A DNA stretch of 57,966 bases from assembly GCA_035645555.1 (NCBI GenBank), contig DASQMI010000061.1:1-57966 (forward strand). The letters run 5' to 3'. The notes beneath the pieces are model-generated. The model saw only the letters and a list, made by a program, of their open reading frames with translations. It had not been told where the DNA came from and ran no database searches. Origin of the DNA: Lysobacter_F sp035645555. GTDB taxonomy: Bacteria; Pseudomonadota; Gammaproteobacteria; Xanthomonadales; Xanthomonadaceae. The position numbers and the translations under genes are program-made. Numbering within the stretch: position 1 is the stretch's first letter; every line of letters begins with the position of its first letter. Shown here piece after piece: positions 1 to 8,291 of this stretch.

Positions 1-3000
1 CGCTGCCGCCGTCGATGCGACCACCGTAGCCGAGCCCGCGCAGCAGCGCGCCGAAGTCCTCGCTGGCGACGTCGGCGACCAGGTGCGTGCGTGCCGACGC
101 GCCGCGCCCGTTCCAGTCGCCGCTGACGGCAACGTCCTGCTTGCCGTGGCGCGCGTGCAGGCGCTCGATGTGCAGTCCGGTCGCATTCGGACGCGTGCGC
201 ACCTGCGCGTCGCCGAAGCGCTGTCCGTTGATGCGCAGGTCGTCGATGTCAAACGCCAGTGCGGGGATGCGCACCGGGTCGAACTCAGGCCCCACGCTCG
301 CCGTCGCCGCCGCGGCGGTGGGCGCACCGGCACCCGCGGCGGTCCAGTGCACGCGCTCCCAGCGTCCGGACACGCTGCCGCGTCCGGCGGGGATCAGCAC
401 CGCACCGGCCAGTGCCGGCCCGCTCGCGCGCACCGCGATCGCCCCGCCCGGCGCCGGCGCCACCACCAGCTCGGTGTCCGGAAATACGCCGCCGAGCAGC
501 TGCAGGCGCTCGGCGGTGACCGCGATGCGCTGCAGCGGCAACGGATCGTCGCCGGTGCCGTCGCCTTGGGTGAACGCGATCCAGTCGATCGCGTCCAGGC
601 GCGTGATGCGGCCATCGACCACCAGCCCGGACGCGGGCGGCGGCTCGTCGACGCTGGCGCTGCCGAGGCGCACGCGCACGCCGGTGCGTCCGCCGCTGCT
701 GCGCGCGCGCAGCGCCAGGATCGAACCCATCGTTACGCGCACTTCGCCCTCGCCCACCGGCCATGTGGTGTCGATGGTGGTCGGCAGCGCCGCGCCGGCC
801 GGCTTGCGCAGCGGCGCCGGCAGCTCGAGCGCGGTGCCGACGAGCGCGGAGCGCAGCTGCAGCAGCGTCGGTGCGGTGCGGCCAGCGGGCACGCGCGGCA
901 CCGCGATCGCCACCGTCCACGGCGAGCGCCCGCTCACGTGCGGCCGCAGCCACGCCAGCTCCGGCGCACGCTCGAGCAACGTGCCGGCCGCCAGCACCGC
1001 ATCGAGTTCCAGTTCGACGGTGTTGCGCGGCTCGCGCACGTAGGAGCCGATGCGCAGCGCGAGCTGCCCGGGCTGGCCGTCGTGGCGCACCTGCAGCGCG
1101 TCGGCGAGCACGCCGTCGCCGCGGTAGGCGATGCGACCACGCACCTGGTCGAACGCGAGCTTCCAGCGCGCATCGGCCAGCCGCGCGTTGTCCAGCCGCA
1201 CCTCACCGTCCACCTGCGGCGGCGTCCCGGGCGCGAGCGGCAGCCGCAGCGCGAACGTCGTCCGCGCTGGCCCGCGCGCGCTGAGCTGGGCGAACGTGTC
1301 GCCGTAGGTCTTCTGCAGCGGGCTCTGCCGCAGCAGCGCCAGCAGCTGTGCGGCATCGGCCGCGCTCTCGGCGTTGACCGTCAGCGTGCCGCCGCTGTAA
1401 CGGTCGATGTCGGCATGCACCGCCGTCACCGACACGCCGGCGAGCTGGGCTTGGCCGTCGACGCGGAAGCCGTTGCCGACGAAGCGGACTTCGCCGTCGA
1501 GCGTGTCGGTCGCGGGCCAGTCGGGCTGGAATTTGACCCGAGCGTGGTCGAGCCGGCCGACCGCTTCGAACAGGCCATCTCGGTCGAGGAACGGCCAGTG
1601 ATCCAGGTCGCCGGCGATCACCGCGCGACCGTCGCGCACGTGGCCGCCGAGCAGTGCCTGGTCCAGCCAGTTCACCGCCGAGGCCGGCATCTGATGACGC
1701 ACCCAGAAGCCGCGCGCCACCGGCAGCGCGGTATCGTCGACGCGCACGGCGAGATCCATCCGCGGCCGGCTGCCGTCGCCCTCGAAGCGCAAGCCGCCGC
1801 GCGCGCGCGCGCCGAAGCCGGTGCCGGCAATGCGCAGCGCGGGTGTCGCCACCTGCCAACCGGCGCCGTCGCGCCAGCCGGCGATGGTGCCGCGCAGCGC
1901 AACCTCGTGCACGGTGCCGAACCCGCTCGGCCAGTCGAAGCGCACGCGGGCGGCCGGATCGGGCTCGAACACGAAGCCGTCGCGGTCGCCTTGCAGGCGC
2001 CCGGCGAGACCATCGATACCGGGCGCGTCGCCGACCGCGCGGTAGCCGAAGCGCTCGATACGCGCCTGTGCGCGCAGCGCGCCGCCGCGCTCGCCGCTCA
2101 CCGCGATGTCGCGCAGCCGCAGCTGTGGCCGCGTGCGCTGTAGCCAGTCGCGCAGCCCGGCAGGCACGCGGTCGCTGAGCGCGGCCAGCGCCAGCAGCGG
2201 ATCGGCGTCGAGCGCGCGGGCGCGCACGCCGTAGCGCGCCCCGCCGGCCACGCGCAGACCATCGAGCGTCTGCGGTCGTGCGCGCTCACCGATGCGCAAC
2301 CGCGCGGCGTCGAGCTGCCAGCCGCCATCGATGGCGCGCCAACGCACGCGCGCGTCGACATCGCCCCAGGCGGCCACGCGCGCAGGCGCGGTCAGGCTGC
2401 GCAACCGGACGCCTTCGAGCGCGGCGTCGAGCTTGACCTCGGTGATCCGGTGCGCACGCAGGCGTGCCCACGCTTCCGCGTCGCCGCGGCCGTTGGCCAC
2501 TTCCACGCCGGCCGCGCGCAGCAGCAACGCCCATTGCGCCAGGTCGGTACCGTGCGCGCCGGCGTACAGCCGGCCGTCGCCGCGGTGGCGGTCGAACTCG
2601 AGCGCGGCATCCAGCGGCTGCGCGCCGGCGCGCAGCTGCGGCCACGCGCGCAGCCCGGCGTACACCTGCTCGCCGCTGACGCGCAGGCGCAGGTCGATGC
2701 GCGGCACCCGGACATCGATGCCGAGCGCGGGCGCCACCACCGTGAGCTTGCCGCCGATCACCTGCAGTTCGCCGAGCGGCTCCAGCGCCGCCAGCGGATC
2801 GCCGTCGCCGGCCTGCTCCTCGCCGGGCAGGCCGCGCACGCGCCAGCGGCCGTCGTCATGGCGCTCGAGGGTGAGGTCGACGCCGCGCAGGCGCAGCTCG
2901 GAGAACGGATGCCCGGGCAGCAGTCCGGCGTACAGCGACACCAGCATCTCGGTATCGCCGACCACGAACGCGCCGCGGCCGGCGCCCACCCGCAGGTTGT

Positions 3001-3235
3001 CCAGCCGCAGCAGCGGGCCACGCCGGGTCCATTCCGTGCGCACGCGGTCGAACGCGACCGGCTGGCCGGCGCGTTCGCTGAGCCAGGCGGCGATGCGCTC
3101 GGGATGCTCCTCCGCGAGCGGCAGCGCTTGGCTGGCGAGGCCGAGCGCCATCGCCAGCAGCACGAGCGCCACTGCCGCCGTGTAGCCGAAGCCACGGCGC
3201 AGCAGGCGCAACCGGCGGCGCAGCGGCGTGGTCAT
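1..3235 (-). CDS. yhdP: YhdP-family AsmA-like envelope protein (3' end beyond window)
   Basis: Large AsmA-like protein of the YhdP/TamB class, which is anchored in the inner membrane, spans the periplasm and is implicated in phospholipid traffic to the outer membrane. At least 1078 codons are present; the family is about 1270 residues, so the C-terminus lies outside the window. The ATG at 3235 is followed by an Arg-rich start and one membrane helix at about residues 18-36, then a long periplasmic domain. Near the edge the frame reads SEDFGALLRGLGYGGRIDGG, a motif typical of the DUF3971/AsmA2 region. It starts 36 bp after the rng stop on the same strand, matching the widespread maf-rng-yhdP order. 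The start is inferred from the hydrophobic N-terminus; no strong ribosome binding site is visible. Confidence 0.9.
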   Translation of the reverse strand, partial: MTTPLRRRLRLLRRGFGYTAAVALVLLAMALGLASQALPLAEEHPERIAAWLSERAGQPVAFDRVRTEWTRRGPLLRLDNLRVGAGRGAFVVGDTEMLVSLYAGLLPGHPFSELRLRGVDLTLERHDDGRWRVRGLPGEEQAGDGDPLAALEPLGELQVIGGKLTVVAPALGIDVRVPRIDLRLRVSGEQVYAGLRAWPQLRAGAQPLDAALEFDRHRGDGRLYAGAHGTDLAQWALLLRAAGVEVANGRGDAEAWARLRAHRITEVKLDAALEGVRLRSLTAPARVAAWGDVDARVRWRAIDGGWQLDAARLRIGERARPQTLDGLRVAGGARYGVRARALDADPLLALAALSDRVPAGLRDWLQRTRPQLRLRDIAVSGERGGALRAQARIERFGYRAVGDAPGIDGLAGRLQGDRDGFVFEPDPAARVRFDWPSGFGTVHEVALRGTIAGWRDGAGWQVATPALRIAGTGFGARARGGLRFEGDGSRPRMDLAVRVDDTALPVARGFWVRHQMPASAVNWLDQALLGGHVRDGRAVIAGDLDHWPFLDRDGLFEAVGRLDHARVKFQPDWPATDTLDGEVRFVGNGFRVDGQAQLAGVSVTAVHADIDRYSGGTLTVNAESAADAAQLLALLRQSPLQKTYGDTFAQLSARGPARTTFALRLPLAPGTPPQVDGEVRLDNARLADARWKLAFDQVRGRIAYRGDGVLADALQVRHDGQPGQLALRIGSYVREPRNTVELELDAVLAAGTLLERAPELAWLRPHVSGRSPWTVAIAVPRVPAGRTAPTLLQLRSALVGTALELPAPLRKPAGAALPTTIDTTWPVGEGEVRVTMGSILALRARSSGGRTGVRVRLGSASVDEPPPASGLVVDGRITRLDAIDWIAFTQGDGTGDDPLPLQRIAVTAERLQLLGGVFPDTELVVAPAPGGAIAVRASGPALAGAVLIPAGRGSVSGRWERVHWTAAGAGAPTAAAATASVGPEFDPVRIPALAFDIDDLRINGQRFGDAQVRTRPNATGLHIERLHARHGKQDVAVSGDWNGRGASARTHLVADVASEDFGALLRGLGYGGRIDGGS

Positions 3236-3271
3236 CGGCGCACGCCGCACCCGCACGCCGCGGTGCGCGCG

Positions 3272-4756
3272 CTAGAGCAGCACCACATCGAACTGCTCCT
3301 GCGCGTACTGCTCGTCGGCCTGGAAGCGGATGCTCTTGCCGAGGAATTCCTCCAGCTCGGCCACCGCCGCCGATTCCTCCTCGGTGATGCGCGCGACCAC
3401 TTTCGGCGAGGCGATCACCAGCAGCCGCTGTGCGTCGAACTGGCGCACCTGGCGCACGATGTCGCGGAAGATCTCGTAGGTCACCGTCTCCGGCGTCTTC
3501 ACCGTGCCGCGCCCGCTGCATTCGCTGCACGGCTCGCACAGCTGGCGCTCCAGGCTCTCGGTGGTGCGCTTGCGGGTCATCTCGACCAGCCCAAGCGGCG
3601 AGAACTCGTACACCGTGGTCTTGGCATGGTCGCGCGCCAGCGACTTCTCGAGCTGGCGCAGCACCTGGCGCCGGTGCTCCGGGTCGACCATGTCGATGAA
3701 GTCGATGATGATGATCCCGCCGAGGTTGCGCAGCCGCAGCTGGCGCGCGACCGCCTGCGCAGCCTCGAGATTGGTGCGGAACACCGTCTCCTCGAGGTTG
3801 CGCTGGCCGAGGAACGAGCCGGTGTTGACGTCGATGGTGGTCATCGCCTCGGTCTGGTCGATGACCAGGTAGCCGCCGGACTTCAGCGGCACCTGCTTGT
3901 CGAGCGCGCGCTGGATCTCGTCCTCGACGCCGTAGAGGTCGAAGATTGGCCGCGCGCCGCCGTAGTGCTCGATCTTCTCGGCGAGTCCCGGCATGTACTG
4001 CGCGGCGAACGCGCGCAGCTTTTCCGAGGTCTCGCGCGAATCCACCCGCACCTTCTCCACCCCGCGCCGCATCAAGTCGCGCACCGCGCGCATCGGCAGG
4101 CTGAGGTCCTCGTAAACGCGCTCGCCGACCCCCGCGCTCTGCGAGCGCTCGGCGATCAGCCCCCACGCGCGGCTCAGGTAGGCGATGTCCTCGGCGAGCG
4201 CTTCCGCCGGCTGACCCTCGGCATTGGTGCGCACGATGTAGCCGTGCTCGGCGCCGGGCGTGAGCTCGGCGACGATCGACTTCAGCCGCGTGCGCTCCGC
4301 CTCGTCCTCGATGCGCGCGGACACGCCGATCACCCGCGTGCGCGGCAGCAGCACCAGGTAGCGCGACGGCACGCTGAGCTGCGTGGTCAGGCGCGCACCC
4401 TTGCTGCCGATCGGGTCCTTGACCACCTGGACGATCAGCTCCTGGCCTTCGCGCAGCAGCTCGGTGATCGGTCGGGTCGGCGCCGGCGGCAGCGGCGCGT
4501 CGCCCTCGCCGGGTTCGGCGATTGCCACCGGCTTGACGATGTCGCTCGCGTGCAGGAACGCCGCACGCTCCAGGCCGATCTCGACGAACGCGGCCTGCAT
4601 GCCGGGCATCACCCGCTGCACCTTACCCTTGTAGATGTTGCCGACCACGCCGCGCCGCCAGCCGCGCTCGATGTGCAGCTCCTGCAACATGCCGTTCTCG
4701 ACCACCGCCACGCGGGTCTCGCGCGGAGTGACGTTGATCAGGATCTCCTCGGTCAC
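3272..4756 (-). CDS. rng: Ribonuclease G
   Basis: RNase G is an endoribonuclease of the RNase E/G family that matures the 5' end of 16S rRNA and cleaves some mRNAs. The 494-residue length matches the family. An S1 RNA-binding domain begins near residue 39 (GNIYKGKVQRVMPGMQAAFV). The catalytic metal-binding aspartates lie in TTIDVNTGSF and IIIDFIDM in the middle of the protein, and the zinc-link cysteines in CEPCSECSGRG near residue 410. The start is GTG at 4756, 4 nt after the maf stop, so the two are probably cotranscribed. It lacks the long C-terminal scaffold of RNase E, which favours the RNase G assignment. Confidence 0.97.
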   Translation of the reverse strand: MTEEILINVTPRETRVAVVENGMLQELHIERGWRRGVVGNIYKGKVQRVMPGMQAAFVEIGLERAAFLHASDIVKPVAIAEPGEGDAPLPPAPTRPITELLREGQELIVQVVKDPIGSKGARLTTQLSVPSRYLVLLPRTRVIGVSARIEDEAERTRLKSIVAELTPGAEHGYIVRTNAEGQPAEALAEDIAYLSRAWGLIAERSQSAGVGERVYEDLSLPMRAVRDLMRRGVEKVRVDSRETSEKLRAFAAQYMPGLAEKIEHYGGARPIFDLYGVEDEIQRALDKQVPLKSGGYLVIDQTEAMTTIDVNTGSFLGQRNLEETVFRTNLEAAQAVARQLRLRNLGGIIIIDFIDMVDPEHRRQVLRQLEKSLARDHAKTTVYEFSPLGLVEMTRKRTTESLERQLCEPCSECSGRGTVKTPETVTYEIFRDIVRQVRQFDAQRLLVIASPKVVARITEEESAAVAELEEFLGKSIRFQADEQYAQEQFDVVLL

Positions 4757-4760
4757 GCGC

Positions 4761-5378
4761 TCACCCCGCCGCGTCGATGGCGAGCGGACGCACGGTTTCG
4801 GCCGCGGCGAGCGGACCGAGCCCGAACCCGGCGAGCAGCCGCGCGGTCTCGTGTAGCGGCAGCCCCATCACGCCGGAGAAACTGCCGTCGAGACGGCTCA
4901 CGAACACCTCGGCACGCCCCTGGATGCCGTACGCGCCGGCCTTGCCGTCGGCTTCGCCGGTGGCGACGTAGGCGGCGATCTGCGCTTCGCTCAGCGCTGC
5001 GAACGTGACCTCGGACACGCTTACCGCCTGCAGCTCGCGGCCGCGTCCGACCAGGGTCACCGCCGAGAGCACCAAGTGCGCGCGGCCGGACAGCCGGCGC
5101 AGCATGCGCGCGGCATCGGCGGCATCGGCGGGCTTGCCGAACACCTCGTCGTCGAGCACCACCTCGGTGTCGGCGCCGAGCACCAGCGCATCGGCGTCGC
5201 CGGCGACACGCTGCAGGCCGCCGTGGGCCTTTTCGCGGGCCACGCGGCGGACGTAGTCTTCGGCGGATTCGTGGGCGCCGCGGTGTTCCGGGATATCGAG
5301 GTCGAGCACGCCGAACGGCAGGCCGAGGCGACCCAACAGCTCGCGGCGGCGGGGGGATTTCGAGGCGAGATAGAGCAT
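4761..5378 (-). CDS. maf: Maf-family nucleoside triphosphate pyrophosphatase (YhdE type)
   Basis: Maf proteins hydrolyse dTTP, UTP and modified pyrimidine triphosphates to monophosphates as house-cleaning enzymes. The start was placed at ATG 5378, giving 205 residues beginning MLYLASKSPRRRELL, the conserved N-terminal SxxRR phosphate-binding motif. An upstream in-frame extension to 5441 has no conserved sequence and was discarded. Further motifs are LGADTEVVLDDEVFGKP (catalytic Asp and KP) and GKAGAYGIQG. These resemble E. coli YhdE (dTTPase/UTPase) more than the YceF m7GTPase subgroup. It is first in a maf-rng-yhdP unit, with rng starting 4 nt after its stop. Substrate preference is inferred from motif similarity only. 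Confidence 0.93.
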   Translation of the reverse strand: MLYLASKSPRRRELLGRLGLPFGVLDLDIPEHRGAHESAEDYVRRVAREKAHGGLQRVAGDADALVLGADTEVVLDDEVFGKPADAADAARMLRRLSGRAHLVLSAVTLVGRGRELQAVSVSEVTFAALSEAQIAAYVATGEADGKAGAYGIQGRAEVFVSRLDGSFSGVMGLPLHETARLLAGFGLGPLAAAETVRPLAIDAAG

Positions 5379-5501
5379 CGGCCGAAGGATAACCCGCGCT
5401 GAGCGGACGCCACCCGCCCCCGTGGGCGTCGACCCCGTCACGACTCACCGCTCGTTCACCACACCGGCAACACCCTTGCCCCGTTCACACAGGAGTGAAA
5501 G

Positions 5502-6236
5502 ATGACCTTGTCCCTGCGCTCGCTGGCGCTCGCCACTGCGCTCGTGCTTGGAACCCCCGCCATGACCGCCCAGGCCCAGACCGTTCCGGCCGTCGCCACC
5601 GACGGCACGCTGCTGCAGGTGTCCGCGCAGGGCGACGTGCGTCGCGTGCCCGACATCGCGGTGGTGTCCACCGGCGTGGTCACCCAGGCGCCCGACGCGA
5701 ACGCCGCGATGCGCGCCAACGCCGAGCAGATGGCAAAGGTGGTCGCCGCGATCAAGGCCGCCGGCATCGCCGAGCGCGACATCCAGACCAGCGGCGTCAA
5801 CCTGTTCCCGCAGTACCACTACACCGAGAACCAGCCGCCGAAGATCACCGGCTACCAGGCCAGCAACACGGTCAACATCAAGATCCGCGACATCGCCAAG
5901 ACCGGGCGCATCCTCGATGCGCTGGTGGCGGTCGGCGCCAACCAGATCAACGGCCCGAGCTTCGACATCGACCGCAAGGACGCCGCGCTCGACGAGGCGC
6001 GCCAGGACGCGATCGCCAAGGCGCGCGCGCGCGCCGAGCTGTACGCGAAGACGCTGGGCATGCGCGTGCGCCGCATCGTCAGCGTCAGCGAGAACAGTGG
6101 CATGTTCCCGCCGCCGCGGCCGATGCAGGCGATGGCGATGGGCAGGGCCGAGAAGATGGCCGCCGACACCGTGTTGGCGCCGGGCGAGAACGAACTGAGC
6201 GTCACCCTCGACGTGGTGTTCGAACTGGGACAGTGA
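5502..6236 (+). CDS. SIMPL-domain (DUF541) periplasmic protein
   Basis: This 244-residue protein has a cleavable signal peptide (cleavage expected after AQA near residue 26) followed by a SIMPL/DUF541 domain. Recognisable features are the opening VSAQGDVRRVPDIAVVSTGV, the middle DIQTSGVNLFPQYHY, and the closing LSVTLDVVFEL. The domain occurs in outer-membrane and periplasmic proteins of E. coli YggE type, linked to oxidative stress tolerance, but its molecular role is not established. An AGGAG ribosome binding site lies 6-10 nt before ATG 5502. A tiny downstream gene begins 2 nt after the stop. The gene is divergent from maf, with 123 bp between the two starts. Confidence 0.9.
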   Translation: MTLSLRSLALATALVLGTPAMTAQAQTVPAVATDGTLLQVSAQGDVRRVPDIAVVSTGVVTQAPDANAAMRANAEQMAKVVAAIKAAGIAERDIQTSGVNLFPQYHYTENQPPKITGYQASNTVNIKIRDIAKTGRILDALVAVGANQINGPSFDIDRKDAALDEARQDAIAKARARAELYAKTLGMRVRRIVSVSENSGMFPPPRPMQAMAMGRAEKMAADTVLAPGENELSVTLDVVFELGQ

Positions 6237-6237
6237 C

Positions 6238-6459
6238 ATGAGCACGCGCGACCCGAACGAGCGTCAGGCGGGCGGTCCGCTGCCGTCGCCCGACCCGCGC
6301 CCCGGCCGGAATCCGGGCTACGACGAGAGCCAGCCGCGCCACCCGGGCGAGGCGCCGGTGCCGGTGCCGGGCGAGTACGCCGGCAAGCAGCCCAACCCGG
6401 AAGCGGGCGGGCTGGAGCGTCCGCCCGGCGCCGATCCGGATCTGGCCGGCGACACCTGA
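6238..6459 (+). CDS. Small proline-rich hypothetical protein
   Basis: A 73-residue protein beginning MSTRDPNERQAGGPLPSPDP, very rich in Pro, Gly, Asp and Glu and predicted by eye to be disordered. It has no hydrophobic segment, cysteine or recognisable domain. Its ATG follows the SIMPL gene stop by one base and a strong intrinsic terminator follows 21 nt after its stop, which supports it as the last gene of a two-gene unit. I do not recognise a function. The main doubt is whether it is translated, because composition alone could keep this frame open in GC-rich DNA. Confidence 0.6.
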   Translation: MSTRDPNERQAGGPLPSPDPRPGRNPGYDESQPRHPGEAPVPVPGEYAGKQPNPEAGGLERPPGADPDLAGDT

Positions 6460-6480
6460 GCGCTCGGCGGTCGCAGCAGG

Positions 6481-6508
6481 ACGGCCCGCTTCGGCGGGCC
6501 GTTTTTTT
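6481..6508 (+). terminator. Rho-independent terminator after the SIMPL unit
   Basis: A perfect 9-bp stem (ACGGCCCGC / GCGGGCCGT) with a TTCG tetraloop is followed by seven T residues. It closes the SIMPL / small-protein unit on the plus strand. Confidence 0.93.
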
Positions 6509-6584
6509 GCCCGGGCAACCCCGCCACGGCCGCTCGCGCGTTTCGAGTCGGTGAGCGCAGCACGCGCGCAACCCGGAGGTGGCC

Positions 6585-7238
6585 ATGTCGAACCCTGCCC
6601 TGACCCCGCACGCGCCGCTGGATCCGGCCCGCATCGCCGCCGGCGCCGGCGCGATCGCCGCCAACGTCGCCCTGTTGCTGCTGCTGTTGGCGCCACTGTC
6701 GCCGCCGGTCGCGCCGCCGCCCGCGGAGACGACCGTGGTCCCGATCATCCCGGTGCCCCCGCGCATCGTGACGCCGCCGCCGGTGGTGCCGGTGCGCCCG
6801 CCGCGCACGCCGCAGCCGGTCGCCACGCCGGCCCGCCCGGAGGTGCCGCCTGTGGACATGGTGCCGGTGGTCGAGCCGCTGCCCGGCGACCTCCCGGCGG
6901 ATCCGCCGCTGCCGCCGCTCGCCGGCGATCCGGCGCCGACGCTCGATCCCGCCCCTGCGTCGGGCGCGGCTCTCGCCTACCGCCATGCGCCACCGCCGCC
7001 CTACCCGGTGCAGGCGCTGCGCGAAGGGCTGCGCGGCACGGTGGTGCTGCGGGTGACCGTGGACGTCGACGGCACGCCGATGGACGTGGCGGTGGAGCGC
7101 AGCAGCGGCCATCGCGTGCTCGACACGGCGGCGCGGCGGCATGTGCTGGCGCGTTGGCGGTTCGAACCCGCGGTGCGCGACGGCGTCGCGGTCCGCGCGG
7201 TCGGGCTGGTGCCGATCGAGTTCAACCTCGAACGCTGA
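6585..7238 (+). CDS. TonB-like energy transducer with C-terminal TonB domain
   Basis: This 217-residue protein has one N-terminal membrane helix (about residues 18-40), a long Pro/Val-rich periplasmic linker (residues 45-125) and a C-terminal TonB box-binding domain of about 80 residues (PPYPVQALREGLRGTVVLRV and ARWRFEPAV). This is the layout of TonB, which links ExbBD proton-motive energy to outer-membrane receptors. No exbB or exbD gene is nearby, so it may be an accessory TonB paralogue. ATG 6585 was chosen because GGAGG ends 5 nt before it; an in-frame GTG at 6579 overlaps that ribosome binding site. The stop lies 5 bp from the convergent rlmH stop. Confidence 0.88.
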   Translation: MSNPALTPHAPLDPARIAAGAGAIAANVALLLLLLAPLSPPVAPPPAETTVVPIIPVPPRIVTPPPVVPVRPPRTPQPVATPARPEVPPVDMVPVVEPLPGDLPADPPLPPLAGDPAPTLDPAPASGAALAYRHAPPPPYPVQALREGLRGTVVLRVTVDVDGTPMDVAVERSSGHRVLDTAARRHVLARWRFEPAVRDGVAVRAVGLVPIEFNLER

Positions 7239-7243
7239 GGGCG

Positions 7244-7714
7244 TCAGGCGCGGTGGTACGGATGACCGGCCAGCAGCGCCGCCGCACGGTAGAGCTGCTC
7301 GGCGACGATCAGCCGCACCAGCATGTGCGGCAAGGTCATCGGCCCCAGCGACCACTGCTCGTCGGCACGCGCGATCACGTCGGGGGCGTGGCCCTCGGGG
7401 CCGCCGATCAGCAAGGCGAGGTCGCGGCCCTGGGTGCGCCAGTGTTCCAGCCGCTGCGCCAGCTGCTCGGAACTCCAGGCGCGGCCGCGCCCGTCGAGCG
7501 CGACCACCTGGGCCTGCCGCGGCAGCGCGGCGAGCACCCGCGCACCTTCCTCGGCAGTGGCGCGCGCGGGGTCGCGGCCCTTGCCGCGCAGGCCGGGCTC
7601 GATTTCCACCAGCTCCAGCGGCAGCCAGTGCGACAACCGCTTCTGGTACTCGGCGAACCCGTCAGCGACCCAGCGCGGGGCGCGCTCGCCGACGGCGATG
7701 AGCCTGGCCTTCAT
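7244..7714 (-). CDS. rlmH: 23S rRNA pseudouridine-1915 N3-methyltransferase RlmH
   Basis: RlmH is a small SPOUT methyltransferase that methylates pseudouridine 1915 in helix 69 of 23S rRNA on assembled ribosomes. The 156-residue length matches the family. The SAM-binding knot shows as LLIGGPEGH, and the C-terminus has the typical LPHMLVRLIVAEQLYRA and final HPYHR. It starts 102 bp downstream of rsfS, the usual rsfS-rlmH arrangement in this family of bacteria. The start ATG at 7714 gives MKARLIAVGERAP, as expected for the family. Confidence 0.97.
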   Translation of the reverse strand: MKARLIAVGERAPRWVADGFAEYQKRLSHWLPLELVEIEPGLRGKGRDPARATAEEGARVLAALPRQAQVVALDGRGRAWSSEQLAQRLEHWRTQGRDLALLIGGPEGHAPDVIARADEQWSLGPMTLPHMLVRLIVAEQLYRAAALLAGHPYHRA

Positions 7715-7772
7715 GGGGAATCCGGGAAGGAACGCCGGACGCAGCCTACGCCGCGCGGACCTGAGACGCGAA

Positions 7773-7794
7773 CGGCGCCCGCAGGCGCCGTTGG
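7773..7794 (-). other. Perfect hairpin between rsfS and rlmH
   Basis: A 9-bp perfect inverted repeat (AACGGCGCC / GGCGCCGTT) with a 4-nt loop sits in the 102-bp gap between rsfS and rlmH. No T-run follows on either strand, so it is not a standard intrinsic terminator. It could be an RNA processing or stabilising element, or a weak attenuator. Confidence 0.45.
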
Positions 7795-7816
7795 CGATGC
7801 CGCGCGAGGCCGGGGC

Positions 7817-8230
7817 TCATTCCTCGCTGTCGTCGTACGGCGCGTCGTCGGGCCGCTGGTCGCCCACCGTCCACAGCCGCTCCAGCGCGTAGAACTCGCG
7901 GATGCGCGGCAGCATGATGTGCACGACCACGTCGCCGAGATCGACCAGCACCCACTCCGCCTCACGCTCGCCTTCCACGCCGAGCGGCATGACGTCGAGG
8001 TTCTTGGCGAACTTGATCACCTGGTCGGCGATCGACTTGACGTGCCGCGTCGAGGTGCCCGAGGCGATCACCATGTAGTCGGTGACGCTGCTCTTGCCGC
8101 GCACGTCGATCTCGACGATGTCCTTGGCCTTGAGGTCTTCCACCGCGGCGTGGACGGTCTTCAGCAGGACCTCGATCGGCGGCGGCGGGTTCGGAAGCTG
8201 GGTCCGGATGACGTGGGCTGGGCTGGTCAA
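7817..8230 (-). CDS. rsfS: Ribosome silencing factor RsfS
   Basis: RsfS (Iojap family) binds ribosomal protein uL14 and blocks 30S-50S joining during starvation. The conserved core is AKDIVEIDVRGKSSVTDYMV, then ASGTSTRHVKSIADQV, LGVEGEREAEWVLVDLGDVV and YALERLW. No ATG precedes the core in frame. The best start is TTG at 8230, which gives MTSPAHVIRTQLPNP and a 137-residue protein of family length. A perfect TATAAT lies upstream at 8273-8278. The reading frame stays open into nadD, so homology rather than frame length decides the start. rlmH follows. Confidence 0.92.
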   Translation of the reverse strand: MTSPAHVIRTQLPNPPPPIEVLLKTVHAAVEDLKAKDIVEIDVRGKSSVTDYMVIASGTSTRHVKSIADQVIKFAKNLDVMPLGVEGEREAEWVLVDLGDVVVHIMLPRIREFYALERLWTVGDQRPDDAPYDDSEE

Positions 8231-8272
8231 GTGCAGTGGCTCTGGCGGGAAGACGGCGCGGACGCTGCCGCG

Positions 8273-8278
8273 ATTATA
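8273..8278 (-). promoter_or_regulatory. Candidate -10 element for rsfS-rlmH
   Basis: A perfect TATAAT on the minus strand sits between the nadD stop (8292) and the rsfS start (8230), standing out in very GC-rich DNA. No good -35 hexamer is visible 16-18 bp upstream. It would place the transcript start about 35-40 nt before the rsfS TTG. Confidence 0.5.
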
Positions 8279-8291
8279 CGGGACGGGAGTC

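Noticed and set aside
83..2143. Long plus-strand open frame (686 codons), and similar ones at 87-1043 and 2292-3185
   Set aside because: They are shadows of yhdP on the minus strand, with Arg/Ala/His-rich composition and no domain. yhdP has a homologous sequence in its frame through the whole region.
2450..5008. Long plus-strand open frame of 852 codons
   Set aside because: It runs antisense over yhdP, rng and maf, all of which have clear domain evidence. Its composition is a GC-codon artefact.
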